Of a stretch of 64,000 nucleotides of DNA, positions 45,988 through 58,558 are shown one piece after another; positions within the stretch are counted from its first letter, which is position 1, and every line of letters starts with the position of its first letter. Made by a program: the position numbers and the translations under genes. Where the stretch lies: positions 29,754,086 through 29,818,085 of the forward strand of contig NC_053140.1 in NCBI RefSeq assembly GCF_016808335.1, read 5' to 3'. The stretch comes from Panicum virgatum (Eukaryota; Streptophyta; Magnoliopsida; Poales; Poaceae). Under the pieces are notes generated by a model. It worked only from the letters and a program-made list of their open reading frames with translations, was not told the origin of the DNA and did no database searches.

Positions 45988-47340
45988 CCATAAGATTGAA
46001 CAAAACAAGTAATAATAATGAGTTTTTTAAATAAGTAATAACGAGTATAGTTGCTGAAAAAATGAAAAATAAAATAATTAACATTCAAAACAGAAGTATC
46101 ATTCTTCCGTCAATCAAATTATAATACAATACATCACCAATTCATCATGGATAAACAAGAACTGCTAGCCTTTCAAGAAGTGCCAGCTTCTTTCATGTGG
46201 TAAACTAGATACCTAACAAGATATTTTGATTCCCGGATAAACAAAGGCACTATGATGATCTAGATTTGAGTTCGAAATCAAATAAATATAGATTACACTA
46301 ATGAGAGTAAGGTCCAAAGAAAACAACAGACTATTTATCCCTCCGAACACCTTGTTTCTTCATATCTGAAACGCTCAAACAGAGATGTCTTGATCAGAAC
46401 TGGATTAACAATCTACCATATTTCAGAACTGCTACTTATTAGCCTACCAAAATCTTGATCAGAGTAAAGAATGCCATTGGCAAGCTCTGCATATAATTAG
46501 TAACCAATCATATGCAAGCCACACAGAGACAGCCCATGGTTTCTCTCAGGTTCACAACAAAATAAAAGAGAACAATAATGAACAAATTTGCATTATTGGT
46601 ATTGCACTTCATGAGTCATGATGGCACCAAATGGTGATATTCTTTTCCAGTTTAGTAATCAAGCAGCACAATTTATAGTACTGCAATAAAATGGAAAGAA
46701 TCACAACTGTGAGACCAAACAGTCGCATCAAATTCAGAATCAAACTTTCAGTTCCATAGTTCTATTAAGAGAAGCATTTCCCAGTTACCATCACCAGACT
46801 TTTAACAGGAGCACGAATGCGCCTGTGGCACTGAACCTATTCACATGCAAATTTCAGAAAACAACTCTTGCCATATGTAAAAGTACAAGATATTTAGTAA
46901 GTAGAGTGCATCATCCACCACTGCAGGTTTCAGAAAATATGGAACACAAAACATATAAACTTCAGAAATATGACAAAGCCTATCAGAGTATCAGTGTGTA
47001 GGAAAATCCGATAAAGCATAGTCTAACATGTTTAGCAATGCAATATATAGAAGAGCAGTGAAAACTAGATAAATGCATTTGATCTGTATGAGTAAGAAAA
47101 CATTTTGATTTGACCTTATGTTAATACCAAAAGAGACATCGGCCTGTCCAGTTGCTTTAGCATTCTGTCAGCAACGTCCGCACAATTATATAGCATTAAC
47201 ACGGTAAAATACACCTACAAATTTAATCAAGTAAGAATAAAGGTAGGATTAGAGCCTAGGATTGCACATCTAAACAAACAAGACCAAAAAGCACATCTGA
47301 GTAGTTCAATTAGGGGCCAATCACATTCACGTGATGATCC
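45988..47340. other. No gene recognised
   Basis: AT-rich sequence without long frames. It may hold introns or the 3' part of the - strand transcription unit that has a donor near 47350, but I cannot identify further exons. Confidence 0.4.
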
Positions 47341-47350
47341 AACACTCACC

Positions 47351-48037
47351 TTGGGAAGAAGAGACTACGTGACTGATCTAGATGTGGAGCGGCTCTTGCA
47401 AGGCGGAGGCGATGTGGAGCGCAGCGGGGACGTCGCCGGCCTCAAGCGCGGCCAGCGCGGCACGGAGGCGGCGCAGGGAGAGGGCGAGGTGGTCGGCGCA
47501 GGGCCGCCTGTATGCGGCCGGCGACGGGTGCGCCGCAACGGGCACGCGAGCAGGCACGACGAATCCCAGTGAAAACCCTAGCCGGTGGCATACAGGCGGA
47601 GCACGGGATTGCGGAAGAATTGGAGCCGGTGAAGTGGTTCTTGCGGCGGCCAGGCAGTGAGTGTTGGCGTGGTGGAGTGGTGCAGCGCGTGGTGGGCGAC
47701 GGCAGAGCACAGGATTGGGGCGGATGGAGCAGGAGCTACTCCGCGGGTATTTGCGGGTCTTGCGGGCTTGTGCTCTTTGTCCACGGGCTTCGGTAGGTAA
47801 GTTAACATTGGGCACCAAAACTTTGCAGCTGGGCCGCATAGGCCACCACAGCTGTTTTAGCGGGGCGGGTAAGCGGATTCGTTTAAAAACCCGCCCCGCC
47901 TGCAATCTGACTTGCCTCCCTGTGCGGGCCGTGGCGCCGTGCCCCTGCAGGCATGGCCTCGCGAGGCCAACGAAGTACGTCGCCGCCGCCGCAGTACGTT
48001 TGCCTTCTCCATGCTGCCCTACGTACCTGACTAACAT
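47351..48037 (-). CDS. Unidentified GC-rich first exon, - strand
   Basis: The - strand frame 48037-47378 ends with ADHLALSLRRLRAALAALEA and GDVPAALHIASALQEPLHI, an Ala/Leu-rich helical segment that looks like true protein. Upstream there is CTAGGGTTTTC, a common plant 5' leader motif. A good donor, CCCAAG|GTGAGTG, lies at about 47351, shortly after the stop. The true start may be inside this frame. It is a partial or hypothetical gene that I cannot name. Confidence 0.3.
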
Positions 48038-48059
48038 TGATACTCCTCCGTAGCCTCAC

Positions 48060-48946
48060 GGGGACACAGGATGGCTCATCCTTCGTTGGCCGTCATTGGT
48101 TCAACCTGCTAGTACTGCATCAACTAATCTATCACGTGTGAGTTTCTCCATCGTCGCCCTCTTTCTCGCTTTTCTGGGCCTCTCTCATCCCTGTCTCTCG
48201 TGCAGCATGACAGGATGCAGCGCCACCCCTCCCCAATCCTGCTCGCGTGATGCACCAAGGGCCGTGCGCCCAGGTCTCCCCGCGGCCCTCCCCGGCTGTG
48301 CACGTACTGCCGACTGGTGCTAGTCACTGATTCGCCGCATCCGTTGGCCGCCAGACCAATCTAGCACCGCCATGACGACTCCCTCGTCGAGGCAAACCCG
48401 TTTCGCCAGTCTTCATCGCCCCTTCATGCCGCCGTCCATGGAGTTGTCGCTGCTAATCCGCTCCATCGTGACCATCGCTTCGACTCGTCTTTTTCGGTAG
48501 CATCTCGGTGAGAATCCCTCCATGTCTTTCCCTCTACTTCCTCTCTCCAAGTTCGCGGTTGTAGCCGTGCCTGTGGTTTGCTGGGTGGCCCATCTGCTTT
48601 GGACGCCCCCTGCCGATATATCGCCGCAGCCACCGTTGCTATTCTGTTGCCACCGCCACAGCATGCTAATAACTTGTGGCCGACATGCTTTTATAAGCCA
48701 CGCCGGCTATCACGCACACTGGGTGCAAGAGTATATAGAGCCATCAGCCATGCATGCTCATGTCCATACATGCAAGCAAAACAACCCGCACGCAACATGC
48801 CTAAGCAGAACCGCTGGCCAGAATCATTCACATCAGAGTTCATTACTTCCACCAGTATTTGATTCGTTCATCCATATTCATTTATTTGATCAAATTGCTT
48901 TCTTTTCATTCAACTTCAGCACTAGTCTATCAGTCCTGATTCATAC
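48060..48946. other. No gene recognised
   Basis: Mixed GC-rich and AT-rich sequence to the left of CACTA element 2. Short frames exist but show no domain. Confidence 0.4.
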
Positions 48947-48949
48947 CAC

Positions 48950-48968
48950 CACTACTAGAAAACGGGCC
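48950..48968 (+). repeat. Left terminal inverted repeat
   Basis: CACTACTAGAAAACGGGCC differs from the right end at one of 19 positions. The element family motif GGCACCGG begins directly inside. Confidence 0.95.
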
Positions 48969-49200
48969 TTGGGCACCGGCTGAGAAGGGCCTAAGGCACC
49001 GGTTTCCCAACCGGTGCCCCGCAACCACGACCAATGGCCTCGCCTTAAGACACCGGGTTTCTCAACCGGTGCCTTAGGCCTCCATTGGTACCGGTTGGAA
49101 AGACCAGCCGGTACCAAAGAGGCTGCCACGCTGACGTAAGGTGGCAGCCTCTTTGGTACCGGTTGGTATTTCCAACCGGTACCAATTACCTTTTCCCTTT
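48969..49200. repeat. Left subterminal repeats (ACCGGT motifs)
   Basis: Inverted and direct copies of GGCACCGG/CCGGTGCC and GGTACCGGTTGG. Such motifs are the binding sites of the CACTA accessory protein in En/Spm; that role here is inference. Confidence 0.85.
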
Positions 49201-49467
49201 TTTTTCAAATCCAGATTTGTTTGTTATATTTATTACTGTTTATTCTTTTATATTTGCTAAACGCACTCAAACTCTACAATACTATACGTTCATTAGTCGT
49301 TCGTGTTCGTTTTCAGAGAATATTTGAAACTAAATAAAAGTGAAATACGAACATATAATTAAGCTAATTAGATGAACTAATATATTTACAAATTTACAAA
49401 CATCAAGGCATAATCTTTAAAAATATTTACAAATGTACAAGTCATGTTATTCCAACTACTAGTCACC

Positions 49468-52400
49468 TCAGGAGGTCGATGGAAATCCTCTATCGATGTG
49501 ACCGTCGTGGTAGAACTCGCCTCTAGGATCCAAGATCTCGTTCAAAATGAATCCGGCGAGCTGCTCGCACACGGCGTTGATCCGATCAGTAGAGTAACAT
49601 TCATCACCCATTTGAGACTCACCCATTTGAGACATCTATTATTTAGAAAAAAGGATTAACATCATGTGTGTTAGTACAATTATGAAAATATACTAGTCAA
49701 CGGTTTGGACGTACTCTCATTTCTTCATCAGTAGTCTTCCTGCATGGAGTCATGATGTGCAAGTAGTCGCATACGTAGTACCCGCACCAATCAGTTCCTT
49801 GTTGTTGTCTCGCACACTTAAGGAGAAACAAACAAATTACTCAATTTAGAACAATTTGGGATTATATACTTAACTAGACAAATCTTTATGAATGAACATA
49901 CCGGATAATCCATGTTAACGTTCAGTTCGGGCCTCCATTGACCACGTCCTTTGTTATTTTTCACAAATTTTTTCCAAACTCTGCGCCCAAAGTTAAGTTT
50001 GATATTAAGGAATTGTTATTAACAGAAAAAGGATTTAATTGTGCAAACTGAACTTATCTGTTCAAGGGGTCTAGGATATGTTGGATTGCGGACTTTGGAT
50101 TTCTCATTGAGTCAAAGATTATAAGATTGCCGGTCTCTACGGAAAGTATGAGTAAAATCCAATGATAACTGCAGATATAGATATGATATATACATAAATA
50201 TATTAGACAACTTAGTATTTATTTAGTAATATAACAGAGGTTTGAGTCGATCAAGGCTTACCCAAAGTTGTATGGTATGAATATATAGGATTTGTAACTT
50301 TGCCTAGTCAACGAATCGTACATGTTTTCGAATGTTTCCTTGTAACTTTCGTTGATCAATTTCTGGTTGACTAGCAAAGGAGACATGAAGCCGATCTGAT
50401 GGTGCCATCCATGTTTTCGGCTTCTTTGGATCTCCTGTCTAAACGATGCAATAGAAATTTTATAATGCACACATATAATTATGTTCTTGTTAACAAAAAG
50501 TATTAATGTAGAGGTAAGTGATACTTACAAAACCCAAATGGTGATGATAGAGGCGTCGAGGGCTTGTCGATGGTAAATTTCATATAAATTTTGGAAGTAC
50601 ACCCAGAAGTCGTCCTCCCCGCGGAAGAAATCATGGTCACGATACTTGACTCCAAATATTTTCCCTTCGTCTTTCGCCATTCGCAGGTACCATCTATGCA
50701 AATTGAACATCTGCGTACCTAGACTTTTCTCCTCTTCCTCAGTAACAAAAGGTTTTCCATGATGGAATGGAGTAATAGTGCGAGCGATAGGGATTTTTGC
50801 CTCCACATGCCCCGTTGCCTCCTCTAGCATTAATCCAGTTTCAGAAAGAAATATTGCGGCCTGTAGGTCCGCCTGGAGTTGTACGTCCGTCGGGTGTAGG
50901 AGTGGCAACCCTGGCACCCGGAGGGGCTCGAGTTCTTTTTGTTGTGTGCCAAGCTGAGGAATGGTCTTGCCACATTTTTTCTTCAGATTTCTCACCTTGT
51001 GTGCCTTTGTCAGAGTACGATCATAGTCCGAGGGTAAGCTTTTCAGTTTTGGTGGGTTGTCTAGGTTTGCGAGAAGCTTTTTCCCTAGTTCTAGAGGTAC
51101 CTTTTCCCTCGGCGGGGGGACTTTAGGCTTCAATTGTTCTTTTATATATCGAGCAGTCTCCTCTTCCAACTCCTCAGAAGTTTTCTCGTAGGTTAATTGT
51201 CTTTCGACCGTTTTTTGCTTCTTCTTTGAGGGTCCAGCCGCTGGGAGGGATGATGTCTTTTTCTTTCCCTTTTCTGGTGCAGGAGGAGTTGGAGTACTCG
51301 TGGCCCTTTGCGCCGGCGGAGACGGTGGTGAAGGAGGTGGCAGTGGGGACGGCGGTGAGGTAGGCCGCGGAGACGGGCGATCAGTCTGCCCGGGAGCCGT
51401 TTGTCTTTCAGTAAGTTTGATGTAGGACTTGCGCCATAGAACGACCCCGTGCAGTGTGTCTCCCAATGTCTTCTCTCCATCCCCTCCAACGAAGTCGAGC
51501 TCAAGATTGACATTGTTTCCAACTATCTGCTCGACTGTGACGGAGGTGTAGCCAGGGGGTATCGGCCTTCCATGAATTGTAGTAGAAGGATTCAGGGGCA
51601 GGGCTGACCTGTATGCGACATGAATGGATATATTTCTTGCTCGCACATGAAGCTCGCACGGTGTAGGCATGGTGACATCATCCACTGGATACCTCTGGTC
51701 ATCTACCGCCGTTGGCTCAATCTGGGGTTGCTTTTCCGCTTGTACGTCGGGCGCCGCTGTGGATGCACAGCTGCTGCGTCGCTGAGAGGCCGGGCTTATC
51801 ACAACATCCGGGTGCGACCCAGCAGTGCCCCTTTGGCTCAGAGCTAGCTGCACCGCCTCATTGACCCTGGCGTCCATCTGAGATTCCAAGGACGCAACCT
51901 TCTTGTTCATCTTTTCTTCTATGGCACGAAGTTTCTCTTCCTGTTCGGCTCTGCTCTTTCGGTGAGTCTTGTAAGAGGGATCTCCGGCCCAAGCAACTTT
52001 CCATGGGACCACGCCGATGCCGCGGGCTCGTCCAGGGTGTTCCGGATTCTTTAATGCCCTTGTCAGCTCATCATTCTCCCTTTGAGGATGGAATGTTCCT
52101 TGTTGAGTCTCATCTATTGCAGCGACTAGATCGCGGGACACTTCTTGCATATGCTCGGGCACGACCAAACTTCCATCCAACTGGTTTAGTGTCACGCCAT
52201 TAGCAAATAACCACCACTTGGATCTATCCGGCCAATCCCAAGTCGTCGGCCTGATGCCTCTATCCATAAGGTCCTGCTCCATCTTCTGCCATTTTTTAAA
52301 TGACTTCTTGTACCCGGCAGCCCCAAGGTGGTGGTTGTACTTCTTATTTGCTGCATTCACCTTGGCCTGTTCGGATTTTTCTTGGGCTTCCTCTGATAGT

Positions 52401-53133
52401 TTGTATTGTTTGAACTCCTCCTAGTATGGTTTAACCTGAGGAAGATCGTCCCAGTTCGGCTCCTTATCCTTCTTGATGTAATTGGTGTACAACTTCTTCT
52501 TGAAAGTTGCAAAGGCAAGGGCCATCTTTTTCAAGGCACATTTTTTCACCAGTTCTTGGTCAACTCCTTCAGGAAGAGTGAACATATCCTTGAGTTTTGC
52601 CCATAGCATTTCCTTCTGATGTGCAGGCACGGCGTGTTGCTGTTCTTCGGGTTTGCACGTTTTCCATAGTCTTGTGGTGATCGGAATTCATGCCCGAACA
52701 ATAACCCCACATTGGTTGACAAATTTTGTGCTAGCAGCCTCTGGAGCACTTGGACAGCCCTCTGCGTCCACTTCTGTGACGACCTGTCTTCCCTCCATTT
52801 TCTTGGTTGGCCGGCGTCTCCCTTTTGATTGGCTCAACGAAGTCGATGCGGAGGTCGACTAAATTACAGAAAAGATATGTTAATCGCAAAACTAATCTAC
52901 CGAAGTCACCATGCATATAGTTTTAAGATTCGTACTGGAACATGTTGTTGTTGATTGGGCGGCGGCGCAAAGTCATCATCTTCTTCATCGGCATCTCCAG
53001 ACATATTCAGGAACGAATCAGCTGTCCGAGCATCTTCTTCAGCGATTGGCTGGGTGGTGTTAGCCCTCGTATCTTCGTTTATTGCGTCCAACATGTATTG
53101 CCCGGCAGCCTGCTCATCACCGAAGGGGTCCAT
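49468..53133 (-). pseudogene. CACTA second gene: accessory protein with C-terminal Ulp1-like (C48) cysteine protease, 7 exons
   Basis: Exons, read on the - strand, are 53133-52936, 52858-50529, 50438-50262, 50168-50058, 49980-49902, 49816-49715 and 49635-49468. All junction phases agree and give about 1054 codons. Exon 2 carries the family region (WKTCKPEEQ, NWDDLPQVKPY, coiled coil LRAIEEKMNKKVASLESQMD) and a Pro-rich linker. Exons 3-7 form the protease: IPYNFGYHWILLI (His), LIIFDSMRNPKS (Asp), QQQGTDWCGYYVCDYL (Gln and Cys) and a helical end (INAVCEQLAGFILNE). Lesions are two in-frame stops in exon 2 (near 52689 TGA and 52422 TAG) and an intron-4 donor that reads ATAAGT in place of GTAAGT. 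Ulp1-type enzymes cleave SUMO-like conjugates; the role in transposons is unknown. Confidence 0.85.
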
Positions 53134-53219
53134 CCTTAACTGAAACCGTAAAAATGTGTTAGAGTATGTGTCCATCCTTAAATGAAGCAGGAGAATTCAA
53201 TTCTTTGAACGAATATGCG

Positions 53220-53380
53220 TGTTTGAGAGAGAGTGTGTGTGTATGTTAGAGGGACAGAGAAAGAGAGAGAGTTAGTGAGTGAGTGAGTGTGTGTGTGTGT
53301 CTGTGTGTGTTAGTGTGAGTGTATGTGTGTGTTAGAGTGTATTAGTCAGAGAGAGAGAGTGTGTGTGTGTGTCGTGGAAC
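53220..53380. repeat. GT/GA-rich microsatellite
   Basis: Runs of GAGA and GTGT alternate between the two CACTA genes. Confidence 0.9.
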
Positions 53381-53461
53381 CGGGTCGAGGAACGGGGTTG
53401 AGGGTCGAGGTCTAGAGTTGAGGGTCGAGGGATGGCGAATGTATGAGTTAGAGAGCGAATA

Positions 53462-53578
53462 CGAAATTACTCGTCGTCGTTACTCGTCGTCGTTACTCGT
53501 TATTACTCGTCTTCGTTACTCGTCATTACTCGTCGTCGTTACTCGTCGTCGTCATTACTCATTGTCGTCATTACATTA
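53462..53578. repeat. CGTCGTTACT minisatellite
   Basis: About ten copies of a 6-12 base unit built on TTACTCGTCGTCG. They are diverged toward the right end. Confidence 0.85.
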
Positions 53579-53584
53579 TACAGT

Positions 53585-53905
53585 GCAATACATATCTCTA
53601 TAGTATTATACATTCTATCTAATTATACAAACTAATTATACATAAACTAATTATTATATATACATATATAATACAAACTAAATTCTATCTAATTATACAA
53701 ACTAATTATACAATAATTATACAAACTAATTATACACAAACTAATTATTATATATACATATATAATACAAACTAAATTCTATCTAATTATACATAAACTA
53801 ATTATACAATAATTATACAAACTAATTATACAATAATTATACAAACTAATTATACATAAACTAATTATACTATAATTATACAAAGTATTATACAGAATAC
53901 GTAAA
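53585..53905. repeat. AATTATACAAACT minisatellite
   Basis: Units of AATTATACAAACT, AATTATACATAAACT and TATATATACATATATAATAC are shuffled over 320 bases. No coding sequence is present. Confidence 0.85.
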
Positions 53906-53929
53906 TAAATAAAACAATTAAGAAAAAAA

Positions 53930-54300
53930 ATCCATACGCAGAGGAGGCGTGGGGGGGCGGCGCTTGCTGCAGTGAGGCCGGCCGGGCGCCGCGCGTGGGA
54001 CGACGGCGTGGCGATGGACGGCGGCGGCGGCCGGGGGCGCTGGCGTCGGCGTTGGGCGGTGGCGTCGGCGTGGGAGGCGGGACGGGGCGGCGGCGCGGGC
54101 ACAGAGGAGGAGGCGCGGCCACCGAGGACGGCGCGGGCCGGGCCAATGGGAGGCGGCGGCGCGCAGAGAGGCCTGCTGGGGCAGCGGGCGCGCAGGGAGG
54201 CGGGACGGGGCGGCGGCGGCGAGGCGGACGATCGTCGGAGAGGGTGGCCGAGCTGGGAGCGGCGCGCAGTGAAGGCGAGAAAGAAGAAGAACCGGCGCGT
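53930..54300 (-). other. GC-rich leader of the second CACTA gene
   Basis: A very GC-rich block directly downstream (on the - strand) of a TATA box. It gives long open frames of Pro, Ala and Arg on both strands that show no family likeness. I read it as the 5' untranslated leader; the Met start used here is at 53133. Confidence 0.5.
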
Positions 54301-54304
54301 CCTT

Positions 54305-54314
54305 CGATATATAG
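54305..54314 (-). promoter_or_regulatory. Internal TATA box, promoter of the second CACTA gene
   Basis: The - strand reads CCTATATATCG. It follows a cluster of CCGGTACC motifs and precedes the GC-rich leader. The arrangement mirrors the TNP2 promoter at 58952. Confidence 0.55.
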
Positions 54315-54319
54315 GGAGA

Positions 54320-54690
54320 GCCTAAGGTACCGGGTGAAAAGTAAAACCGGTACCTAGGCTTCCCTAAGGTACCGGTTGTAATTTCCACCCGGTACCATTG
54401 TAAATACTAAGGTACCGGTTTTCGTGTACCCGGTTCTTTAGGCCTCCAAAGGTGGGAAATGAAAACCCTAAGGTACCGGGTGGTTTCATAAAACCGGTAC
54501 CTAAGGCTTTGAAAACTTTAATTTTATAAATTCTTTGACCCAGGAGGACGAATCTCCTTAGTATCTCAATGGCAACGGGCGGGAAATGAAAACTCCGCTG
54601 ACACGGTTCGACTCCCCCGCTGGACGGCCCACTTTTTTTTTCTACCAAAATCCCAAATTGGACCCTAAGGTACCGGTTGTAATTTCCAAC
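54320..54690. repeat. Internal cluster of CCGGTACC motifs
   Basis: CTAAGGTACCGG-type motifs occur near 54324, 54365, 54408, 54470 and 54667, in both orientations. They share the ACCGG core with the subterminal repeats, yet lie mid-element and upstream of the second TATA box. No terminal CACTA sequence is seen beside them, so they do not mark an end. Confidence 0.8.
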
Positions 54691-54719
54691 CTGTACCAAA
54701 GGTTCTCTTTTCTTTTCCA

Positions 54720-55181
54720 ATTTGTTTTTCTCTTGTAAATCTATTAATTACCCAATAATTATATTAATCATCTGATTAATCATTTAATCATCTAATAAAT
54801 TAGTTAATTGAATAATAAATCTGATATATGCCTAGTAAATCATTTAATTGCCGAATAAATTTGATAATATTCACGAAAAATATTACAAGATATAATCATT
54901 TGGCTAAGAAAATATTACTACATCATTTAAATGCACGATAATTTTAATTACTACATAATAAGATGCATATTAAATCAAATAATTACATAACAAATCATTT
55001 AAATTCACAATATTTCTAATTACTACATGATAAATCATTTAGGTGCATAACTAATCATTTTAATTGCATAATAAATTATAATAAATCAAATAATTGCATA
55101 ATAAATTATTTAATTGTCCAATAAATCAATTCATTGCATAAGAAATCTAATAATGTTCACAGAAAATATTACAAGACATAA
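54720..55181. other. AT-rich spacer between the two CACTA genes
   Basis: Short AATAAATCATTTAATTG-type motifs recur. No coding sequence is seen. It probably contains the TNP2 3' end. Confidence 0.6.
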
Positions 55182-58100
55182 TCATTCAACTAAGGGAATA
55201 TTAACGATGGTTCGCTTTACAATCGTCCCTTCATTATGATCATGACGTGCGTACGGAGCCTCCTCTTCGGCTAAAAGAATACTTGTGTCAACCTCCACTG
55301 CGAACGGAGTCATATCTTCAACCTTATTGTATTCTTCTTCATCTGTGACATCGTCGACTCCCATAATTTTTCTTTTTCCTGCGAGAACAATATGGCGCTT
55401 TGCCTCATCTCCGGCACCTACAAAACTTGATTTATTCCTGGACTTGTCCTTTCTCGTTTTGCTAGACATGTCCTGCACATAGAAAACTTGAGTGACATCT
55501 TTAGCTAGGACGAATGGTTTGTCTCGATAGCCAAGCTCTTTGAGGTCTACTGTTGTCATTCCGTACTCGTCGATATCGACACCTTTTCCTGTGAGTTTAA
55601 CCCATTGACAACAAAATAGAGGTATCTTCAACGGCCCATAGTCGAGTTCCCAGATCTCTTCAATGTAACCAAAATATGAGTTCGTTTGGCCACTAGAGTC
55701 GGTGGCATCTATACGGACACCACTATTTTGATTGGTGCTCTTGTTATCTTGGGCTCTTGTATAAAATGTGTAACCATTAATTTCATATCCTTGGTACATC
55801 AGGATTGAATTTGCTGGACCCCTGGCCAGCCAAGCTAGCTGCTCATGAATTTGATCGTTGGCCATGACTTCCTTCTGCAACCAGGTGGCGAATGTATCGT
55901 TATGATGTTTTGTAATCCATGTCTCAGACTTCAAAGGGTATATACTTCGCACAATTTGCATGTGCTCCTCCATGTATGGAGCCACCAATGCTGATTGTTG
56001 CAGAACTGTTAGATGTGCTTTGCTCAACGTGGCATGATCTGTGGCATTTACTGATTTTCTTCCAAGTGTGCCCTTTCCAATCAGCCGCCCCTCATAACGT
56101 GATACTGGAATCCCAATTGGGCAGAGTTCTTCCACATAGTCAACACAAAATTCAATGACCTCCTCTGTGACGTAACCCTTCGCAATGCTTCCTTCTGGAC
56201 GAGCCCGATTACGAACGTATTTTTTTAGTACTGCAAAGTATCGTTCAAAAGGGAACATATTATGAAGGAAAACAGGACCGAGAATACCAATCTCTTTGAC
56301 CAGGTGAACTAGAAGATGCGTCATAATATTGAAGAATGATGGAGGAAATATCATTTCAAGACTGACTAAACTTTGGACAACATCCTCTTGTAGCCTGCTT
56401 AAACTCGATGGATCGATTGCCTTCTGAGAAATTGTGTTGAGAAATGCGCATAGCTTTATGATTGTTCTCGAACATTAGCTGGTAGAATACCTCTAAGTGC
56501 AATTGGAATCAATTGCGTCATCAACACGTGACAGTCATGGGACTTTACGTGTGCGAATTTCTTCTCTTTCAAGTTCAGTAGCCTCTTTATATTTGAAGAG
56601 TAGCCTGATGGCACCTTGATACTGTTCAAACAGTCGAACATACTTTGCTTCTCTTCCTTACTAAGAGTGTAGCACGCAGGACCTAGATAATGACGTCCTT
56701 TATCCTTTTTTTCTGGATGTAGGGAGGCCCGTTGTTTCAGACGTTGAAGATCTTGCCGCGCTTCCAATGTATACTTTGGCTTACCGTAGACACCAAGGAA
56801 GCCTAGAAGGTTCACACAAAGATTTTTTGTTAGGTGCATCACATCAATTGCATGGCGGACATCTAAGACATCCCAATAAGGTAACTCCCAAAATATACTC
56901 TTCTTCTTCCACATAGGTGCACGTCCGTCATCACTCTGCACTGATCTGCTGTTGGGTCCTTTTCCGAATACTACTTTTATATCTTTGACCATTTCAAACA
57001 CCATTTTCCCACAACGGTGCCTAGGCTTGGTACGATGATCTGCCTTTCCATCGTAGTGAGCATGCCTCCTCCTTAATGGGTGCTTGATCGGAAGAAATCG
57101 ACGATGACCCATATACACGATCTTCCTACAATGCTTGAGGTACATGCTGTCGGTTTCTTCTAAACAATGGGTGCATGCCCTATAACCCTTATTGGATTGT
57201 CCGGAGAGGTTACTTAGTGCTGGCCAATCGTTGGTGGTTACGAAAAGCAATGCACGCAGGTTAAAATGATCCTCTGCGTGCGCATCCCACATACGAACAC
57301 CCTCATCTTTCCACAACAATAGAAGATCCTCGATCAGTGGTTTCAGATGCACATCTATATCGTTACCGGGTTGTTTCGGGCCGGGGATAAGCACCGGCAT
57401 CATAATGAATTTCCGCTTCATACACAACCAGGGAGGAAGGTTGTATATACAGAGTGTCATAGGCCAGGTACTATGGCCACTGCTCTGCTCACCGAAAGGA
57501 TTCATGCCATCCGTACTTAAGCCGAACCTTATATTCCTCGCATCATTTGCAAATGTTGGGAATGCTCTGTCCACTTTTCTCCACTGTGACCCATCAGCGG
57601 GGTGTCTCAACATATTATCTTGTTTACGTTCTTCTTTGTGCCATCGCATCAATTTAGCATTCGTTTTGTTCATGAACAAATGTTTCAAACGTGGTATTAG
57701 AGGAAAATACCACATCACCTTGGCAGGCACTCTCTTCTTGACACGCAGCCCCTCAACGTCGCCTGGATCATCTCGAGGGATCTTATACCGGCATGCGTTG
57801 CATACAGGGCATGAATCCAAATTTTCATACTCACCTCGATATAGGATGCAGTCATTAGGACAAGCATGTATCTTTTGTGGCTCTAATCCTAAAGGACAAA
57901 CAACTTTTTTTGCCTCGTATGTTGTCTCCGGCAAGGTGTTACCCTCAGGGAGTAAGTTTTTTATAAGTTTCAGCAACTCCTCGAATCCCTTGTCAGACAA
58001 ACCATTTGATGCCTTCCATTGCAATAATTCCAATGTGGTACCCAACTTCTTTTGGTCTTGTTTGCAATCAGGGTACAACAATGTTCTGTAGTCCTCCAAC

Positions 58101-58558
58101 ATACGCTTCAGATCTCTCGATTCCTTTTCTGTTTCGCAACCTTCCTCAGCTTCGCGCAGCATCTGACCAAGATCATCTTCTGCAACGTATCCTTCAGTAT
58201 CTTCTTCAGGCTCACCCATTGCAGTGTCGTTGAAAAAGGAATTATAATTGGCTGCAAAGTCAGGAATTCTGTCCTCTTCTTCTACATTATTATCCATCAC
58301 AATTCCTCTTTCGCCATGCTTGGTCCAAACATAGTAGTTCGGCATGAAACCACTATTGAACAAGTGACTATGGATGGTTCTTGATGATGAGTAATCCTTC
58401 TCATTCTTACAAAATTTGCATGGACAACGAACGAAACCGCCATACTTGTGTTTCTCGGCCGCTTCTATGAATTCATGCACGCCATCCATGAACTCCTTTG
58501 AACGCCGGTCGGCCATGTACATCCATTGCCGACTCATCTGGGTCCACATACAATACAT
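55182..58558 (-). pseudogene. TNP2-type CACTA transposase, one frameshift
   Basis: On the - strand, 58558-56456 encodes the N-terminal transposase-associated zinc region (VRCPCKFCKNEKDYSSSRTI) and the tnp2 core, with GLSTDGMNPFG and FVTTNDWPALSNL containing conserved Asp residues, and GYRACTHC. A likely start is the second Met, MSRQW. 56354-55182 continues with the DUF4218-type segment (FPPSFFNIMTHLLVHLV, MFPFERYFAVLKKYVRNRA) and the DUF4216-type end. The 100 bases between are coding in the second frame, so a single-base loss near 56465 explains the stop at 56456. The enzyme cuts and joins CACTA ends. No other lesion is apparent. Confidence 0.92.

Noticed and set aside
53865..54388. Pro/Ala/Arg-rich frames in the GC-rich block of CACTA element 2 as proteins
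   Set aside because: Both strands are open and no domain is visible. The position after a TATA box fits a leader better.
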